A DNA stretch of 64,000 nucleotides from Zygnema cylindricum (lineage: Eukaryota; Streptophyta; Zygnematophyceae; Zygnematales; Zygnemataceae). The position numbers and the translations under genes are program-made. Positions within the stretch are counted from its first letter, which is position 1; each line of letters begins with the position of its first letter. Below, piece by piece: positions 35,819-47,946 of this stretch. Location of the stretch: contig JBBHKE010002945.1 in assembly GCA_037447655.1 (NCBI GenBank), positions 186,001 through 250,000 on the forward strand. Direction: 5' to 3'. The notes beneath the pieces were generated by a model. It was not told the DNA's origin. It did not search any database and saw only the letters and a program-made list of their open reading frames with translations.

Positions 35819-36883
35819 TGCAACTCTGGGACCTCCATAAGACCTCAGAGTAAGCAACTCACACGAAGCCTCTACGATAACCCTGACCCCTTTGTCTTTT
35901 AGCACAAATAACCGCCACCCTGGTAAACAAAAGCTCTGACCACCTTCACCCACGTGAAGGAAAGACTCCCCTGAGTCGATAGCAAAAAGAATCTCTGAAT
36001 TTTCTCCACTGAGCAGTAAGTTATGGAGGGTCAAAGTTGACATTTTGTACAGAAGCTCTCTGGGAGAGAGGGTCCTATCTACCAATTTTTCTAAGTCGTA
36101 TCTCGCTCTAAAACTCTATCTACTGGTGTACGACACCAATCCTATTACACTGCCGTACAGAAAAGTACAGCTGCCGGTGCACTTTATGTACGGATATTGT
36201 ACGACATGGCCTAAATGACGACACATGTCATATCCGGATTCGGTCCCGTAATTCCCGGAGATGCCGCAATCCAACGTAATCGTGCCACGTGTCATCCGAT
36301 GTGGCGATGACCAAAAACTGCCGAGAATCTTTTCCGCGATCTCGACTTTCTTTTCGGCCGTCCGATTGAATTTAGATTTCAATTCTAGCCGTCATAAATA
36401 CTTGTGCGGTATTGGTTTCGTAAAAGAAACAAAATGCGCGGTACTTGTTTCTTGTCCATACCGAAATCCGTACGTTTACATAACGGGATCTATGTAACCG
36501 TAAACATCCGCCGTTAAATGAATTTTCCTACGTGTTAACATTTAAATAAATATCAAACCCAATAGTATGTATCGTAACTTCTAGACTTAACGGTTAAGGG
36601 TACCGGCTACCGACGTTCTGACGGTCGGCAGGTACCAGGATCAAATCCTGTTACCGACATACTCCTTCTAGTAAATAAACCTACCTATCTGTAAATTAAC
36701 TAATCTATTTCCCGTAAACCTTCGGATAGCCTAGGTAGCCATGGCTCTAGCTTCCTCTCCAACTTCTAAGTGACTGCAACAAGTGTAGGAGTTGGAGAGA
36801 GAAGTTAGAGGCAAACTGCCTCGGCTTCATTCTATATTCCAATTTTGACCTAGAAAATAATAAAATAACCATCAATTTTTACA
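35819..36883 (-). repeat. 3' LTR of element A
   Basis: On the plus strand it begins TGCAACTCTG and ends TTTTTACA (TG...CA after complementing). It is followed by CTCCCCTT, the complement of the polypurine tract. It keeps a gag-type ATG near its end, whereas the 5' LTR copy reads ATT there. It contains the GTAC cluster at 36128-36202, CACGTG at 36286-36291 and the hairpin/B-box region at 36571-36659. Confidence 0.9.
36128..36291 (-). promoter_or_regulatory. LTR promoter-like module of element A
   Basis: Five GTAC cores occur within 75 bp (36128, 36155, 36165, 36188, 36199). CACGTG is at 36286-36291, upstream in the element's sense, and CCAAT (ATTGG in sense) lies at about 36136. The same order occurs in LTR families B, C and D. 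GTAC is the core bound by plant SBP-box factors and CACGTG is the G-box/ABRE core; actual binding is inference. Confidence 0.5.
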
Positions 36884-37400
36884 CTCCCCTTCTGTTTTTG
36901 TCAATCTTTAATTTCAGACCACACTTCTCTCTGCAGAAAATTAGCTTAGGGGAAGGCACAGGTTTGGTAATCATATCTGCTACCATCTCGCTATATGGTC
37001 GGTACTCTAAACTGATTATTTTGTTTTCTACTTTCTCTCTAACAAAGCTGAGTCTAATGTCCATGTGTTTAGCTTTAAAATGATGTTTAGGATTGGCAGA
37101 AATAGCGATTGCTGCCTGATTATCACAAAAAAAATTATGCACACCACTCTTAAGGTGACCAAGCTCACCAAGCAAAGACTTGACCCACATCAATTCTTTT
37201 ATAGCAGAGCAAGAGGCCATATACTCAGCCTCCATGGTAGACTGAGCAATAACCTTTTGTTGTTTGCTACTCCAACAGCAAGCCCCATCACACACATATA
37301 ATATATATCCATAAAGGACTGTTTCAAACCATAAAGAGATTTAATCAGCCGGCATACCTTACTCTCCTCTCCTTCCTCCACAAATCCTTCAGGTTGTCGC
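36884..37400 (-). pseudogene. Element A 3' coding remnant: RT fragment fused to RNase H
   Basis: The minus strand reads RQPEGFVEEGEESKVCRLI, then SLYGLKQ. It jumps directly to the RNase H region (CDGACCWSSKQQKVIAQST, EAEYMASCSAIKELMW, HHFKAKHMDIRLSFVREKVE). The polymerase YVDD box and about 0.8 kb around it are deleted, with a frame change at the junction. The X element begins at 37401, in the middle of the RT frame. Confidence 0.88.
37396..37400. repeat. Target-site duplication of element X (left copy; right copy 50251-50255)
   Basis: GTCGC appears immediately outside both LTRs of X. Element A's RT frame reads up to the Arg codon at one copy and resumes at the other (EEEIFMR joined to QPEGF), which confirms that the nested element interrupts one gene. 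Confidence 0.93.
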
Positions 37401-38447
37401 TGCAATTCTGTGTCCTCCATTAGACTACAGAATACAAGAAGCCTCTAGATAGTATTTAACTAACCCACTTTAAGCCACGACCACTTCTGCCCAAGAAGGC
37501 AAACTGACAATTTGACTGCACCCCTGTGCAGCCTGGACTCCCCTGAGTCCGTAGCAAAAAGAATCACTGAAAACAACCAACCAGCCGATAAGTTATAGGG
37601 TGGCAAAGATGCCAATTTATACAAACTCTGAGAGAGAGAGGACTATCTACCTAAATTTTCCTAAGGCCTAGTTTTTCCTAATTCCCTCTCACAGCTCCTA
37701 TCTACTGCCTGTACGAACCAATCACAAAACTGTATAGTACTAGAAAGTACTACTGCCGATGTACTTTGTGTACGACCTCTGTACGACAAGGCCATTAAGT
37801 GGACGCGTGTCCACTTTTCACTCGTCCGTACGTTCCTCGGAATTCCGGCGACCGAATGATGTCTTCCCACGTGGCGCCGGGTCATGCCATGTCACCAAAT
37901 GCCAAAGTGACCACTCCGGGATTTCGGGGATGATGTGCGCCGTTGGATTTTATGCGAAACGCAATCTTGGCTGTAATAAATACTTGCGCGACATTTGTTC
38001 CGATGTAGAAATAAAATGCGTGGTATCCGTTTTGATTTAGCGTCGTACGACGTACTTTATATAACTGAATCTATGTACGCCGTAAACATTTCTAGTTAAA
38101 TGAATTTTATCCACTTCAACTAAATATATATCTATCACATACCATAGCACTTGGCATTGGTCTTAGTCTATTAGGATAAAGCTGACCACTACCGGTCAAC
38201 TTGACGAACCGCTGGTACCGGGATCAAATCTCTGGTCCGTCAAGTATATTTTTAGTAACCTACTAAAAATAGTTGTCTGTTGAACTAAGGCAGCCATGGA
38301 TCAACCTCTCTCTCTTTCCTTCAGTGACTACAAGAAGTATGGGGGCTAGAGAGCGAAGGTGGAGGCAGGCTGTCCGTCCTTTTCTTTTCCTTTTATAAAA
38401 ACACATTTAAACCTAGAAAATACTCTAGAAATCTATAAATTTCAACA
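37401..38447 (-). repeat. 3' LTR of element X (B1)
   Basis: It begins TGCAATTCTG and ends AATTTCAACA on the plus strand and is followed by the polypurine complement CCCCCCTTA. A TATA-like TTTGTATAAATTGG lies on the minus strand near 37615, with a GTAC cluster further upstream in sense. The hairpin/B-box region is at 38170-38244. Confidence 0.9.
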
Positions 38448-38460
38448 CCCCCCTTATTTT

Positions 38461-41400
38461 CTAGTCTAATTTTAATTTTTCTTTCAACCCGCATTTTTCC
38501 TGACAATATTTTAGTTTAGGAGAGGGCACAGGTTTGGTCATCATGTCAGCCACCATTTCTTCATCAGGTCTATACACAAGATTTAAAATTTTATTTTCAA
38601 CTTTTTCTCTTACGAAGCTTAATCTTATGTCCATATGTTTTGCTTTGAAATGGTGTTTTGGATTGGCTGCAATTGCAATTGCAGCTTGGTTATCGCAAAA
38701 GATTTCATGCTCTCTCTCCTTCATAAATCCCAGTTCTTGTAACAATGATTTCACCCACATTAGTTCTTTTACAGCAGAACAAGACACCATATACTCAGCC
38801 TCCATAGTAGATTGAGCAACCACCTTTTGTTGCTTACTGCTCCAACAGCAAGCACCTTCCCCCACATACAAAACATATCCAGAAGTGCATCTTCTCATAG
38901 GTGCATCCCCATAACTGGCGTCACTCGAAGTGGTGATATCAGTGTGCTCCCCACCCAAATGCAACCATAATTCTCTGGTTCCAACCAGATATCTCATGAC
39001 TCTCTTGGCTGCCTCCCAGTCTCTCTTCCTAGGATCATTAAGACTCCTACTGAGTACTCCAACTGCTGCCGCTATGTCCGGCCTGGTACAGTTCATAAAA
39101 TAGATTAAGCTTCCTACGACCTGTCTATAAGGGATAGACTTCATGAACTCTCTCTCTTCTGGACTCATCTGATCGTCTAAGATCATCACTCCTCCTTCTA
39201 CACTCCCATCACTTACTTTTTTCAAGTCCATGGGAGTGGTACAACTGTTAGCATTTTCCATCTAGAATTTCTCAAGCATATTACCTATTACTTCTTTCTG
39301 AGTAAGTCTGATAATCTTCTTCCCCCTATCTCTCTCCATTTGGTTCCCCAAAATATATTTTGCCTCCCCTAAATCCTTCATATCAAATCTGCCCCTAAGA
39401 TCTTTCTTTAGCCTATTGATATTCTCCAAAGACTTACTTAACACAAGCAGATCATCCACATAAATTGCAATAAAAATGACACCATTCTCATCTTCAAACA
39501 TATAGATAGAATGGTCAGAGCTGATCCGGATGTATCCCAGATCGGTGAGAAACTCATCTAGTTTCTTATTCCACTGCCGGGGAGCCTGTTTCAGTCCATA
39601 TAAGGACTTTATGAGCCTGCAGACTTTGCTCTTTCTCCTTCTTCCACAAACCCCTCGGGTTGCCTCATAAAAATTTCTTCCTCTAACTCACCATTAAGAA
39701 AAGCAGTCTTAATGTCCATCTGGTGTATTTCCATGTCTTCCGCTGCGGCCAGACTGAGGAGAATCCTTACCGATGGCAACCGAACAACTGGAGCAAAGGT
39801 CTCCTTATAGTCAATCCCTTCTTTTTGGGTGAACCCCTTCGCTACCAATCGAGCCTTATACCTCGCAATTGTATTATCAGGGTTTAGTTTTAGTTTAAAT
39901 ACCCATTTACATCAATAGGTTTTCTGTCTAGAGGGCAATCCGCTAGTTCCCAAGTATTTGCTTCCATGATAGAAGCCATCTCATCATTTATGGCTCTAAT
40001 CTATCTTTCTTTCTCTGGACTATTCATTGCCTCTAAGTAAGACTGAGGCTCATCTGGGTGAGATAGCTTAGTTACCTTATGGGCAGCTTGTTTTTCCTGT
40101 ATCCTTTTGCTGCTCCTCCTTCCTCCCTCGAACTCCGAAGCTAGAATGGATGGAAGTCTTGGATTTCTTCTCACTGTCTCATTGGATCCCCTGTCCATGA
40201 AAGCCGTATCTTGTCCCGCTTCTTCTATCTCCTCGAAGTCCATAGGAGTATGTGAGGTTTCCGGTGAGTCTCCTGTATCTTCGATCTCTCGTGAATCTGT
40301 AATCACGGTTTCACTCATGTCCCTTTCGGGAACGACCAAATTCTCATCACTTTCGGACTCAAATCTGATCCTTATGTTCTTTGTATATTTGAAGGGGTCA
40401 AATGACTTACCTTCATCCATGACAACTAAGTGTTTGACCAGAATGATATCTTTCTTTGCTAAGTCATAGACTCTATATCCCTTAACATCCTCATCATATC
40501 CCACAAAGTATCCATGTTTTCCCTTTGCATCTAGTTTCCAGTTTTTCCTATCCGTGTCAAGATTGTAAACTTGGCTACCAAATACTTTAAGGTGTGAGAT
40601 ATCTGGTTTCCTTCCAACCCATCTCTCATAAGGTGTCACTCCCTTTACAGTTGAGGTAAGGACTCTATTCTTAATGTAGTTGGCACACTTCATTGCTTCT
40701 GCCCAAAATCACTTTCCTATTTTCTTGTCTGCCAACATAATACGCACACTATCTCCTAGTGTTCGATTCAACCTCTCAGCTACCCCATTTTGTTCCGGGT
40801 TATGTGGTACAGTTTTCTGGTGCTGCACTCCCTCATCTCTCAGGTATTCCTCAAACTCGTTAGAGGAATATTCCCCCCCATTATCACTCCTTATCCTCTT
40901 AATGGGGGTTTCATGCAACTTCTCACTCCAAGCTTTATATTCTTTGAAGTAAGTTGATGCTTCAGACTTATTTTTCAGAAAGTAGACTCTAGAGTATCTA
41001 GACCAATCATCAGTTATAGTCATCATAAACCTCTTTCCTCCAACCGAAGGTACTTTTGCAGGTACCCAAATATCTGTGTGGACCAAATCTAACACTTTCT
41101 CACCTCTATATGTGGCGGCTTTGGGAAAGGGAAGTCTGTGAGCCTTACCTTGAGCACAACCACTACAATCATCCATCATTTCATTATCCTCAAATTGAAT
41201 GCCATCTACTACCCCAAGCTTTTTCATTTCCCTCAACCTATCAAAATGCACATGCCCCAACCGCTTATGCCAAATCATCACCTTAGGAACACCAACATAA
41301 TAAGCATTCTTCTTTTCATTACTCAGGTTAAGCGTAAACATTCCTTGGCTACCCTTATCTGCTGTGAAGTAAACTTCATTCCCATACTTAGCTGTAAATA

Positions 41401-42544
41401 CCCCCTTTCTGGTGAAAGTATCAAACTCTTTGTCATCTAACACAGACGTAGAGACAAGATTTTTACTCAGCTGAGGAATGTAAAGTACATCTGAGAATGT
41501 AAGTATACAAGTCTTACCCTCCACTAAGACTTTTAGATCTACTGATGCCACTAGATCTGTAGTAACCACTCTCCCATCCCCACATTCTATCTCTACAGTA
41601 GGAATCTTTCTTAGCTTAGTGAAGAGTTCTTTATCACGACACATATGCATGGATGCACTTGAGTCGATTATCCATTATTCCTGTGGAGCTTCCCGAATTG
41701 CTCCAAGGGCACACTTCTGCCTCCGAGGGATCTCCTTCTCCTCCAGACTCTCGTCAAGAAGAAGTTCCCCATCCTCCTCAGAGGACTCATCCTCGGTTTC
41801 TCCTGACACTTTTCTAACCACAAGTGCCTTTTTCTTCCCCCCGGAAGAACCTCCTCCACGGTTCTCTTGGAGCCTCAGCTCTGATAGCTTGACACAATCT
41901 GCAATAAAGTGTCCCGCCTTTTTGCAATAATGACAAAGACCCTTTGGGGGCCTCTGTCCCCCAGAATGATCTCTTTCCCCTCTATAAGATTTCTTCGGGT
42001 CCTTCCCCCATCGGTCCCCTCCTGCTGCTAGAGCTTGAATGCTCTTTCCTCCTCTCCTAATCTCCATTGTGTTTTCCTGCACAAGTATCATCCTGACTAC
42101 TGTGTTCCATTTCCATGAACTATCAGGCATTCCCTGTACTCGGTACACTATGTTTTCGAACTCATCTGGTAATTTCATGATAAGGGTGTTAACTTTCATT
42201 TTTATTGTACCTGTCCACCCGGCACTTTCCATTTCCATATACAAACATGAAAGATCATTACAGTAATCTAACATCTTTCCTCATTTCTAAGTGTAACTCA
42301 ATAGCTTTTGCTCAGCCAACTGGAGCTCCTGAATAGTTCCAGCTCTATAAATCTCCACTAAACTCTCCCATAACTCCTCGGCCTTGTAAATGTGAAGATG
42401 AGGAGTGGCCAAACCTTGAGTGAGGTGCCTCAGAATGAAGTTCTTGGCAGCCATGTTTACATCCTCCCACATTTGAGTATCGTTCTCCACGGTCTTCACG
42501 GTCGCCGCTCCTGATACTGTGGCAATAGGAGTGAGGGGTGTCTC
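38461..42544 (-). pseudogene. Element X gag-pol, multiply broken
   Basis: In order along the minus strand: gag (TVENDTQMWEDVNMAAK; zinc knuckle CHYCKKAGHFIADC), protease (DSSASMHMC-like site with a broken frame before it), integrase (HKRLGHVHFDRL, HTDIWVPAKV, SDNGGEYSS, NGVAERLNRTL), RT (FAPVVR, IYVDDLLV) and RNase H (SDASYGD, STMEAEYMVSC). Breaks include an in-frame TGA at 40709-40711 that Y shares, a TAG after PEKER near 40000, a frame change near 39610 and a TAG at about 39259-39261. The remaining gag start is on the far side of Y (48966-49224). Confidence 0.9.
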
Positions 42545-42549
42545 CTTCT

Positions 42550-43583
42550 TGCAATTCTGTGTCCTCCATTGGACTACAGAATACAGGAAGCCTCTAGATA
42601 GTATTTAACTAACCCACTTCAAGCCAAAACCACTGCTGCCCAAGAAGGCAATCTGACAATTTGACTGCACCCCTGTGTAGCCTGGACTCCCCTGAGTCCG
42701 TAGAAAAAAGAATCACTGAAAAAGGCCAACCAGGCGATAAGTTATGAGGCAGTAAAAATGCCAATTTGTACAAACTCTCAAAGGGAGAGGTGACCACCTA
42801 CCAAAATTTTCTAAGTCCTGATTCTCTCTAATAACTCCTATCTACTGAAGTACGGACCAATCAGATTACTGTATCGTACACAAAAGTACTACTGCCGATG
42901 TACCTTTTGTACGGCCTATGTACGACAAGGCTATTAAATGGACGCGTGTCCGCTTTTCACTCGTCCGTACGTTCCTCGGAATTCCTATGACCGAATGTCA
43001 TCTCTCCACGTGGCTCCAGGTCATGCCACGTCACAAAACGCCAAAGTGACCACTCCAGGATTTCGGCGATGATGTGCGCCGTTGGATTTTATGCGAAACG
43101 CAATCTTAGCCGTAATAAATACTTGTGCGATATTTGTTCCGATGTCGAAATAAAATGCGCGGTATCCGTTTTGAATTAGCGTCGTACGACCTACTATATA
43201 AAACTGAATTTATGTGCGTCGTACACAGTTCCAGTTAAATGGATTTAATTCTCCCTAACTAAATATATATCTATCACATACCATAGCACTTAGCATTGGT
43301 CCTAGTCTATTAGGATAAAGCTGACCGCTACCGGTCAACTTGACGAACCGTAGGTACCGGGATCAAATCTCTGGTCCGTCAAGTATATTTTTAGTAACCT
43401 ACTAAAAATAGCTGTCTGTTGTACTAAAGGCAGCCATGGATCAACCTCTCTCTCTTACCTTCAGTGACTACAACAAGTATGGAAGCTAGAGAGCGGAGGT
43501 GGAGGCAGGCTGTCCGTCCTTTTACCTTTTATAAAAACATATTTAAACCTAGAAAATACTATAAAAATCTATAAATTTCAACA
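42550..43583 (-). repeat. 3' LTR of element Y (B2)
   Basis: It runs from TGCAATTCTG to AATTTCAACA and is followed by CTCCCCTTA, the complement of the polypurine tract. The hairpin/B-box region is at about 43310-43382. It pairs with 47927-48960. Confidence 0.92.
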
Positions 43584-43596
43584 CTCCCCTTATTTT

Positions 43597-46500
43597 CTAG
43601 TCTAATTTTAATTTTTCTTTCAACCCACATTTTTCCCGACAATATTTTAGTTTAGGAGAGGGCACAGGTTTGGTCATCATGTCAGCCACCATTTCTTCAT
43701 CAGGTCTATACACAAGATTTAAAATTTTGTTTTCAACTTTTTCTCTTACGAAGCTTAATCTTATGTCCATATGTTTTGCTTTGAAATGATGTTTTGGATT
43801 GGCTGCGATTGCGATTGCAGCTTGATTATCGCAAAAGATTTCATGCACTCCCTCCTTCATATATCCCAGTTCTTGCAATAATGACTTCACCCACATTAGT
43901 TCTTTCACAGCAGAACAAGACGCCATATACTCAGCCTCCATAGTAGACTGAGCAACCACCTTTTGTTGCTTACTGCTCCAACAGCAAGCACCTTCCCCAA
44001 CATACAACACATACCCAGAAGTGCATCGTCTCATAGGTGCGTCCCCATAACTGGCATCACTCCAAGTAGTGATGTCAGTGTGCTCCCCTCCCAAATGCAA
44101 CCATAACTCTCTAGTTCCCACCAGATATCTCATGACTCTCTTGGCTGCCTCCCAATCCCTCTTCCTAGGATCATTAAGACTCCTACTGAGTACACCAACT
44201 GCCGCCGCTATGTCCGGCCTGGTACAGTTCATAAAATAGATTAAGCTTCCTACGACCTGTCTATAAGGGATAGACTTCATGAACTCTCTCTCCTCTGGAC
44301 TCATCTGATCGTCTAAGATCATCACTCCTCCTTCTACACTCCCATCACTTCCTTTTTTCAAGTCCATGGGAGTGGTACAACTGTTAGCATTTTCCATCTG
44401 GAATTTCTCAAGCATATTACCTATTGCTTCTTTCTGAGTAAGTCTGATAATCTTCTTCCCCCTATCTCTCTCCATTTGGATCCCCAAAATATATTTTGCC
44501 TCCCCTAAATCCTTCATATCAAATCTGCCCCTAAGATCTTTCTTTAGCCTATTGATATTCTCTAAAGACTTACTTAACACAAGCAGATCATCCACATAAA
44601 TTGCAATAAAAATGACACCATTCTCATCTTCAAACATATAGATAGAATGGTCAGAGCTGATCCGGATGTATCCCAGATCGGTGAGAAACTCATCTAGTTT
44701 CTTATTCCACTGTCGGGGAGCCTGTTTCAGTCCATATAAGGACTTTATGAGCCTGCACACTTTGCTCTCTTCTCCTTCTTCCACAAACCCCTCGGGTTGC
44801 CTCATAAAAATTTCTTCCTCTAACTCACCATTAAGAAAAGCAGTCTTAATATCCATCTGGTGAATTTCCATGTCTTCCGCTGCGGCCAGACTGAGGAGAA
44901 TCCTTACTGATGGGAACCGAACAACTGGAGCAAAGGTCTCCTCATAGTCAATCCCCTCTTTTTGGGTGAACCCCTTCGCTACCAATCGAGCCTTATACCT
45001 CTCAATTGTATTATCTGGGTTCAGTTTTAGTTTAAATACCCATTTACATCCAATAGGTTTTCTGTCTGGAGGGCAATCCGCTAGTTCCCAAGTATTTGCT
45101 TCCATGATAGAAGCCATCTCATCATTTATGGCCCTAATCCATCTTTCTTTCTCTGGACTATTCACTGCCTCTAAGTAAGACTGAGGCTCATCTGGGTGAG
45201 ATAGCTTAGTTACCTTATTGGCAGCTTGTTTTTCCTGTATCCTTTTGCTGCTCCTCCTTCCTCCCTCAAACTCCGAAGCTGGAATGGATGGAAGTCTTGG
45301 ATTTCTTCTCACTGTTTCATCGGCTCCCCTGTCCATAAAAACCGTATCTTGTCCCGCTTCTTCCATCTCCTCGAAGTCCATAGGAGTATGTGAGGTTTCC
45401 GGTGAGTCTCCTGTATCTTCGATCTCCCCTGAATCTGTAATCACAGTTTCACTCATGTCTTTTTCGGGAACGACTGAGTTCTCCTCATTTTCGGACTCAA
45501 ATCTGATCCTTATCTTTTTTGTGTATTTGAAGGGGTCAAATGACTTCCCTTCATCCATGACAACTAAGTGTTTGACCAGAATGATATCTTTCTTTGCTAA
45601 GTCATAGACTCTATATCCCTTAACATCCTCATCATATCCCACAAAGTATCCAGGTTTTCCCTTAGCATCTAGTTTCCAGTTTTTCCTATCCGTGTCAAGA
45701 CTGTAAACTTGGCTACCAAATACTTTAAGGTGTGAGATATCTGGTTTCCTTCCAACCCATCTCTCATAAGGTGTCACTCCCTTTACAGTTGAGGTAAGGA
45801 CTCTATTCTTAATGTAGTTGGCACACTTCATTGCTTCTGCCCAAAATCACTTTCCTATTTTCTTGTCTGCCAACATACTGCATGCACTATCTCCTAGTGT
45901 TCGATTCAACCTCTCAGCTACCCCATTTTGTTCCGGGTTATATGGTACAGTTTTCTGGTGCTGCACTCCCTCATCTCTCAAATATTCCTCAAACTCGTTA
46001 GAGGTATATTCCCCCCCATTATCACTCCTTATCCTCTTAATGGGGGTTTCATGCAACTTCTCACTCCAAGCTTTATATTCTTTGAAGTAAGTTGACGCTT
46101 CAGACTTTGTTTTCAGAAAGTAGACTCTAGAGTATCTAGACCAGTCATCAGTTATTGTCATCATAAACCTTTTTCCTCAAACTGAAGGTACTTTTGCAGG
46201 CCCCCAAATATCTGTGTGGACTAAATCTAATACTTTCTCACCTCTATATGTGGCGGCTTTGGGAAAGGGAAGTCTGTGAGCCTTACGTTGAGCACAACCA
46301 CTACAATCATCCATCATTTCATTATCCCCAAACTGAATGCCATCTACTACCCCAAGCTTTTTCATTTCCCTTAACCTATCAAAATGTACATGCCCCAATC
46401 GCTTATGCCAAATCATCATCTTAGGAACACCAACATAGTAAGCATTCTTCTTTTCATTACTCAAGTTAAGCCTAAACATTCCTTGGCTACCCTTATCTGC

Positions 46501-47946
46501 TGTGAAGTAAACTTCATCCCCATACTTAGCTGTAAAGACTCCCTTTCTGGTGAAGGTATCAAACTCTTTGTCATCTAACACAGACGTAGAGACAAGATTT
46601 TTACTCAGCTGAGGAATGTAAAGTACATCTGAGAATGTAAGTATAGAAGTCTTACCCTCTACTAAGACTTTCAGATCTACTGATCCCACTAGATCTGTAG
46701 TAACCACTCTTCCATCCCCATACTCTATCTCTACAGTAGGAATCTTTCTTAACTTAGTGAAGAGTTCTTTATCACGACACATATGCATGGATGCACCTGA
46801 GTCGATGATCCATCCTTCCTGTGGAGCCTCCCGGATGGCTCCAAGGGCACACTTCTGCCTCCGAGGAATCTCCTTCTCCTCCAAACTCTCGTCAAGAAGA
46901 AGCTCCCCATCCTCCTCAGAGGACTCATCCTCGGTTTCTCCTGACACTTTTGTAACCACAAGTGCCTTTTTCTTCCCTCCGGAAGAACCCCCTCCACGGT
47001 TCTCTTGGAGCCTCAGCTCTGATAGCTTGACACAATCTGCAATAAAGTGTCCCGGCTTTTTGCAATAATGACAAAGACCCTTTGGGGGCCTCTGTCCCCC
47101 AGAATGATCTCTTTCCCCTCTATAAGGTTTCTTCGGGTCCTTCCCCCATCGGTCCCCTCCTGCTGCTAGAGCTTGAATGCTCTTTCCTCCTCTCCTAATC
47201 TCCATTGTGTTTTCCTGCACAAGTATCATCCTGACTACTGTGTTCCATTTCCATGAACTATCAGGCATTCCCTGTACTCGGTACACTAAGTTTTCGAACT
47301 CATTTGGTAATTTCATGATAAGGGTGTTAACTTTCATTTTCACTGTACCTATCCACCCGGCACTTTCCATTTCCGTATACAAACAAGAAAGATCATTACA
47401 GTAATCTAGCATCTTTCCTCCTTTGTAAGTGTAACTCAGTAGCTTTTGCTCAGCCAACTGGAGCTCTTGAATTGTTCCAGCTCTATAAATTTCCACCAAA
47501 CTCACCCACAACTCCTCGGCCTGGTAAATGTGAAGATGAGGGGTGGCCAAACCTTGAGTGAGGTGCCTCAGAATGAAGTTCTTGGCAGCCATGTTTACAT
47601 CCTCCCACATTTGAGTATCGTTCTCCACGGTCTTCACGATTGCCGCTCCCGATACTGTGGCAATAGGAGTGAGGGGTGTCTCCTTCCCTTTCCCCTTTTC
47701 GGACACACTGCTGTCCCCATCATCTGCCTCCTCCGCCGAGGCAGCCGTTGTTGCAGGAAACCTTACTCCCCCAAATCCTGGTGGAGTTCCCGTAGGTGGA
47801 CGTTTCACTTGTCCACTGACGATACCCCAGTATCGTTTTTCACACAAAGCTCCCATCATCATGGCTTCCCAATAGATGAACCCAGATCCATTGAAGGTGG
47901 GCACCCTAGAGGGTGGGCCCATAACCTGCAATTCTGTGTCCTCCAT
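43597..47946 (-). CDS. Element Y gag-pol polyprotein, interrupted by two TGA codons
   Basis: One frame of 1450 codons starts at the ATG 47944-47946, inside the 5' LTR. In order: gag start MEDTELQVMGPPSRV, FIYWEAMMM, zinc knuckle CHYCKKPGHFIADC, protease DSGASMHMC, pre-integrase HKRLGHVHFDRL, integrase HTDIWGP, SDNGGEYTS and NGVAERLNRTL, RT GCKWVFKLKLNPDN, FAPVVRFPS and IYVDDLLV, and RNase H WSDASYGD, STMEAEYMASC and DNQAAIAIAANPKHH. This order, with integrase before RT, defines Ty1/copia. TGA codons lie at 46177-46179 (where A and X keep Gly) and 45847-45849 (also TGA in X; Lys in A, Gln in D). No frameshift was found, so it is a recent copy. Confidence 0.92.
47912..47926 (-). other. Primer-binding site of element Y
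   Basis: GGTTATGGGCCCACC directly abuts the 5' LTR on the minus strand. It complements the anticodon arm (GGTGGGCCCATAACC) of plant initiator tRNA-Met rather than the tRNA 3' end. The same bases encode gag residues VMGP. Confidence 0.85.

Noticed and set aside
36571-36659. Possible functional tRNA gene in the element A LTR
   Set aside because: The B-box-like arm and an anticodon-like stem are visible, but the acceptor stem pairs poorly and the sequence recurs in every LTR of the family, so it is kept only as tRNA-like.
37199-37420. ORF that reads like a gag-start fused directly to reverse transcriptase
   Set aside because: It is the junction of element X's LTR (which encodes the gag start) with the interrupted RT of element A. 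The GTCGC target duplication at both borders explains it.
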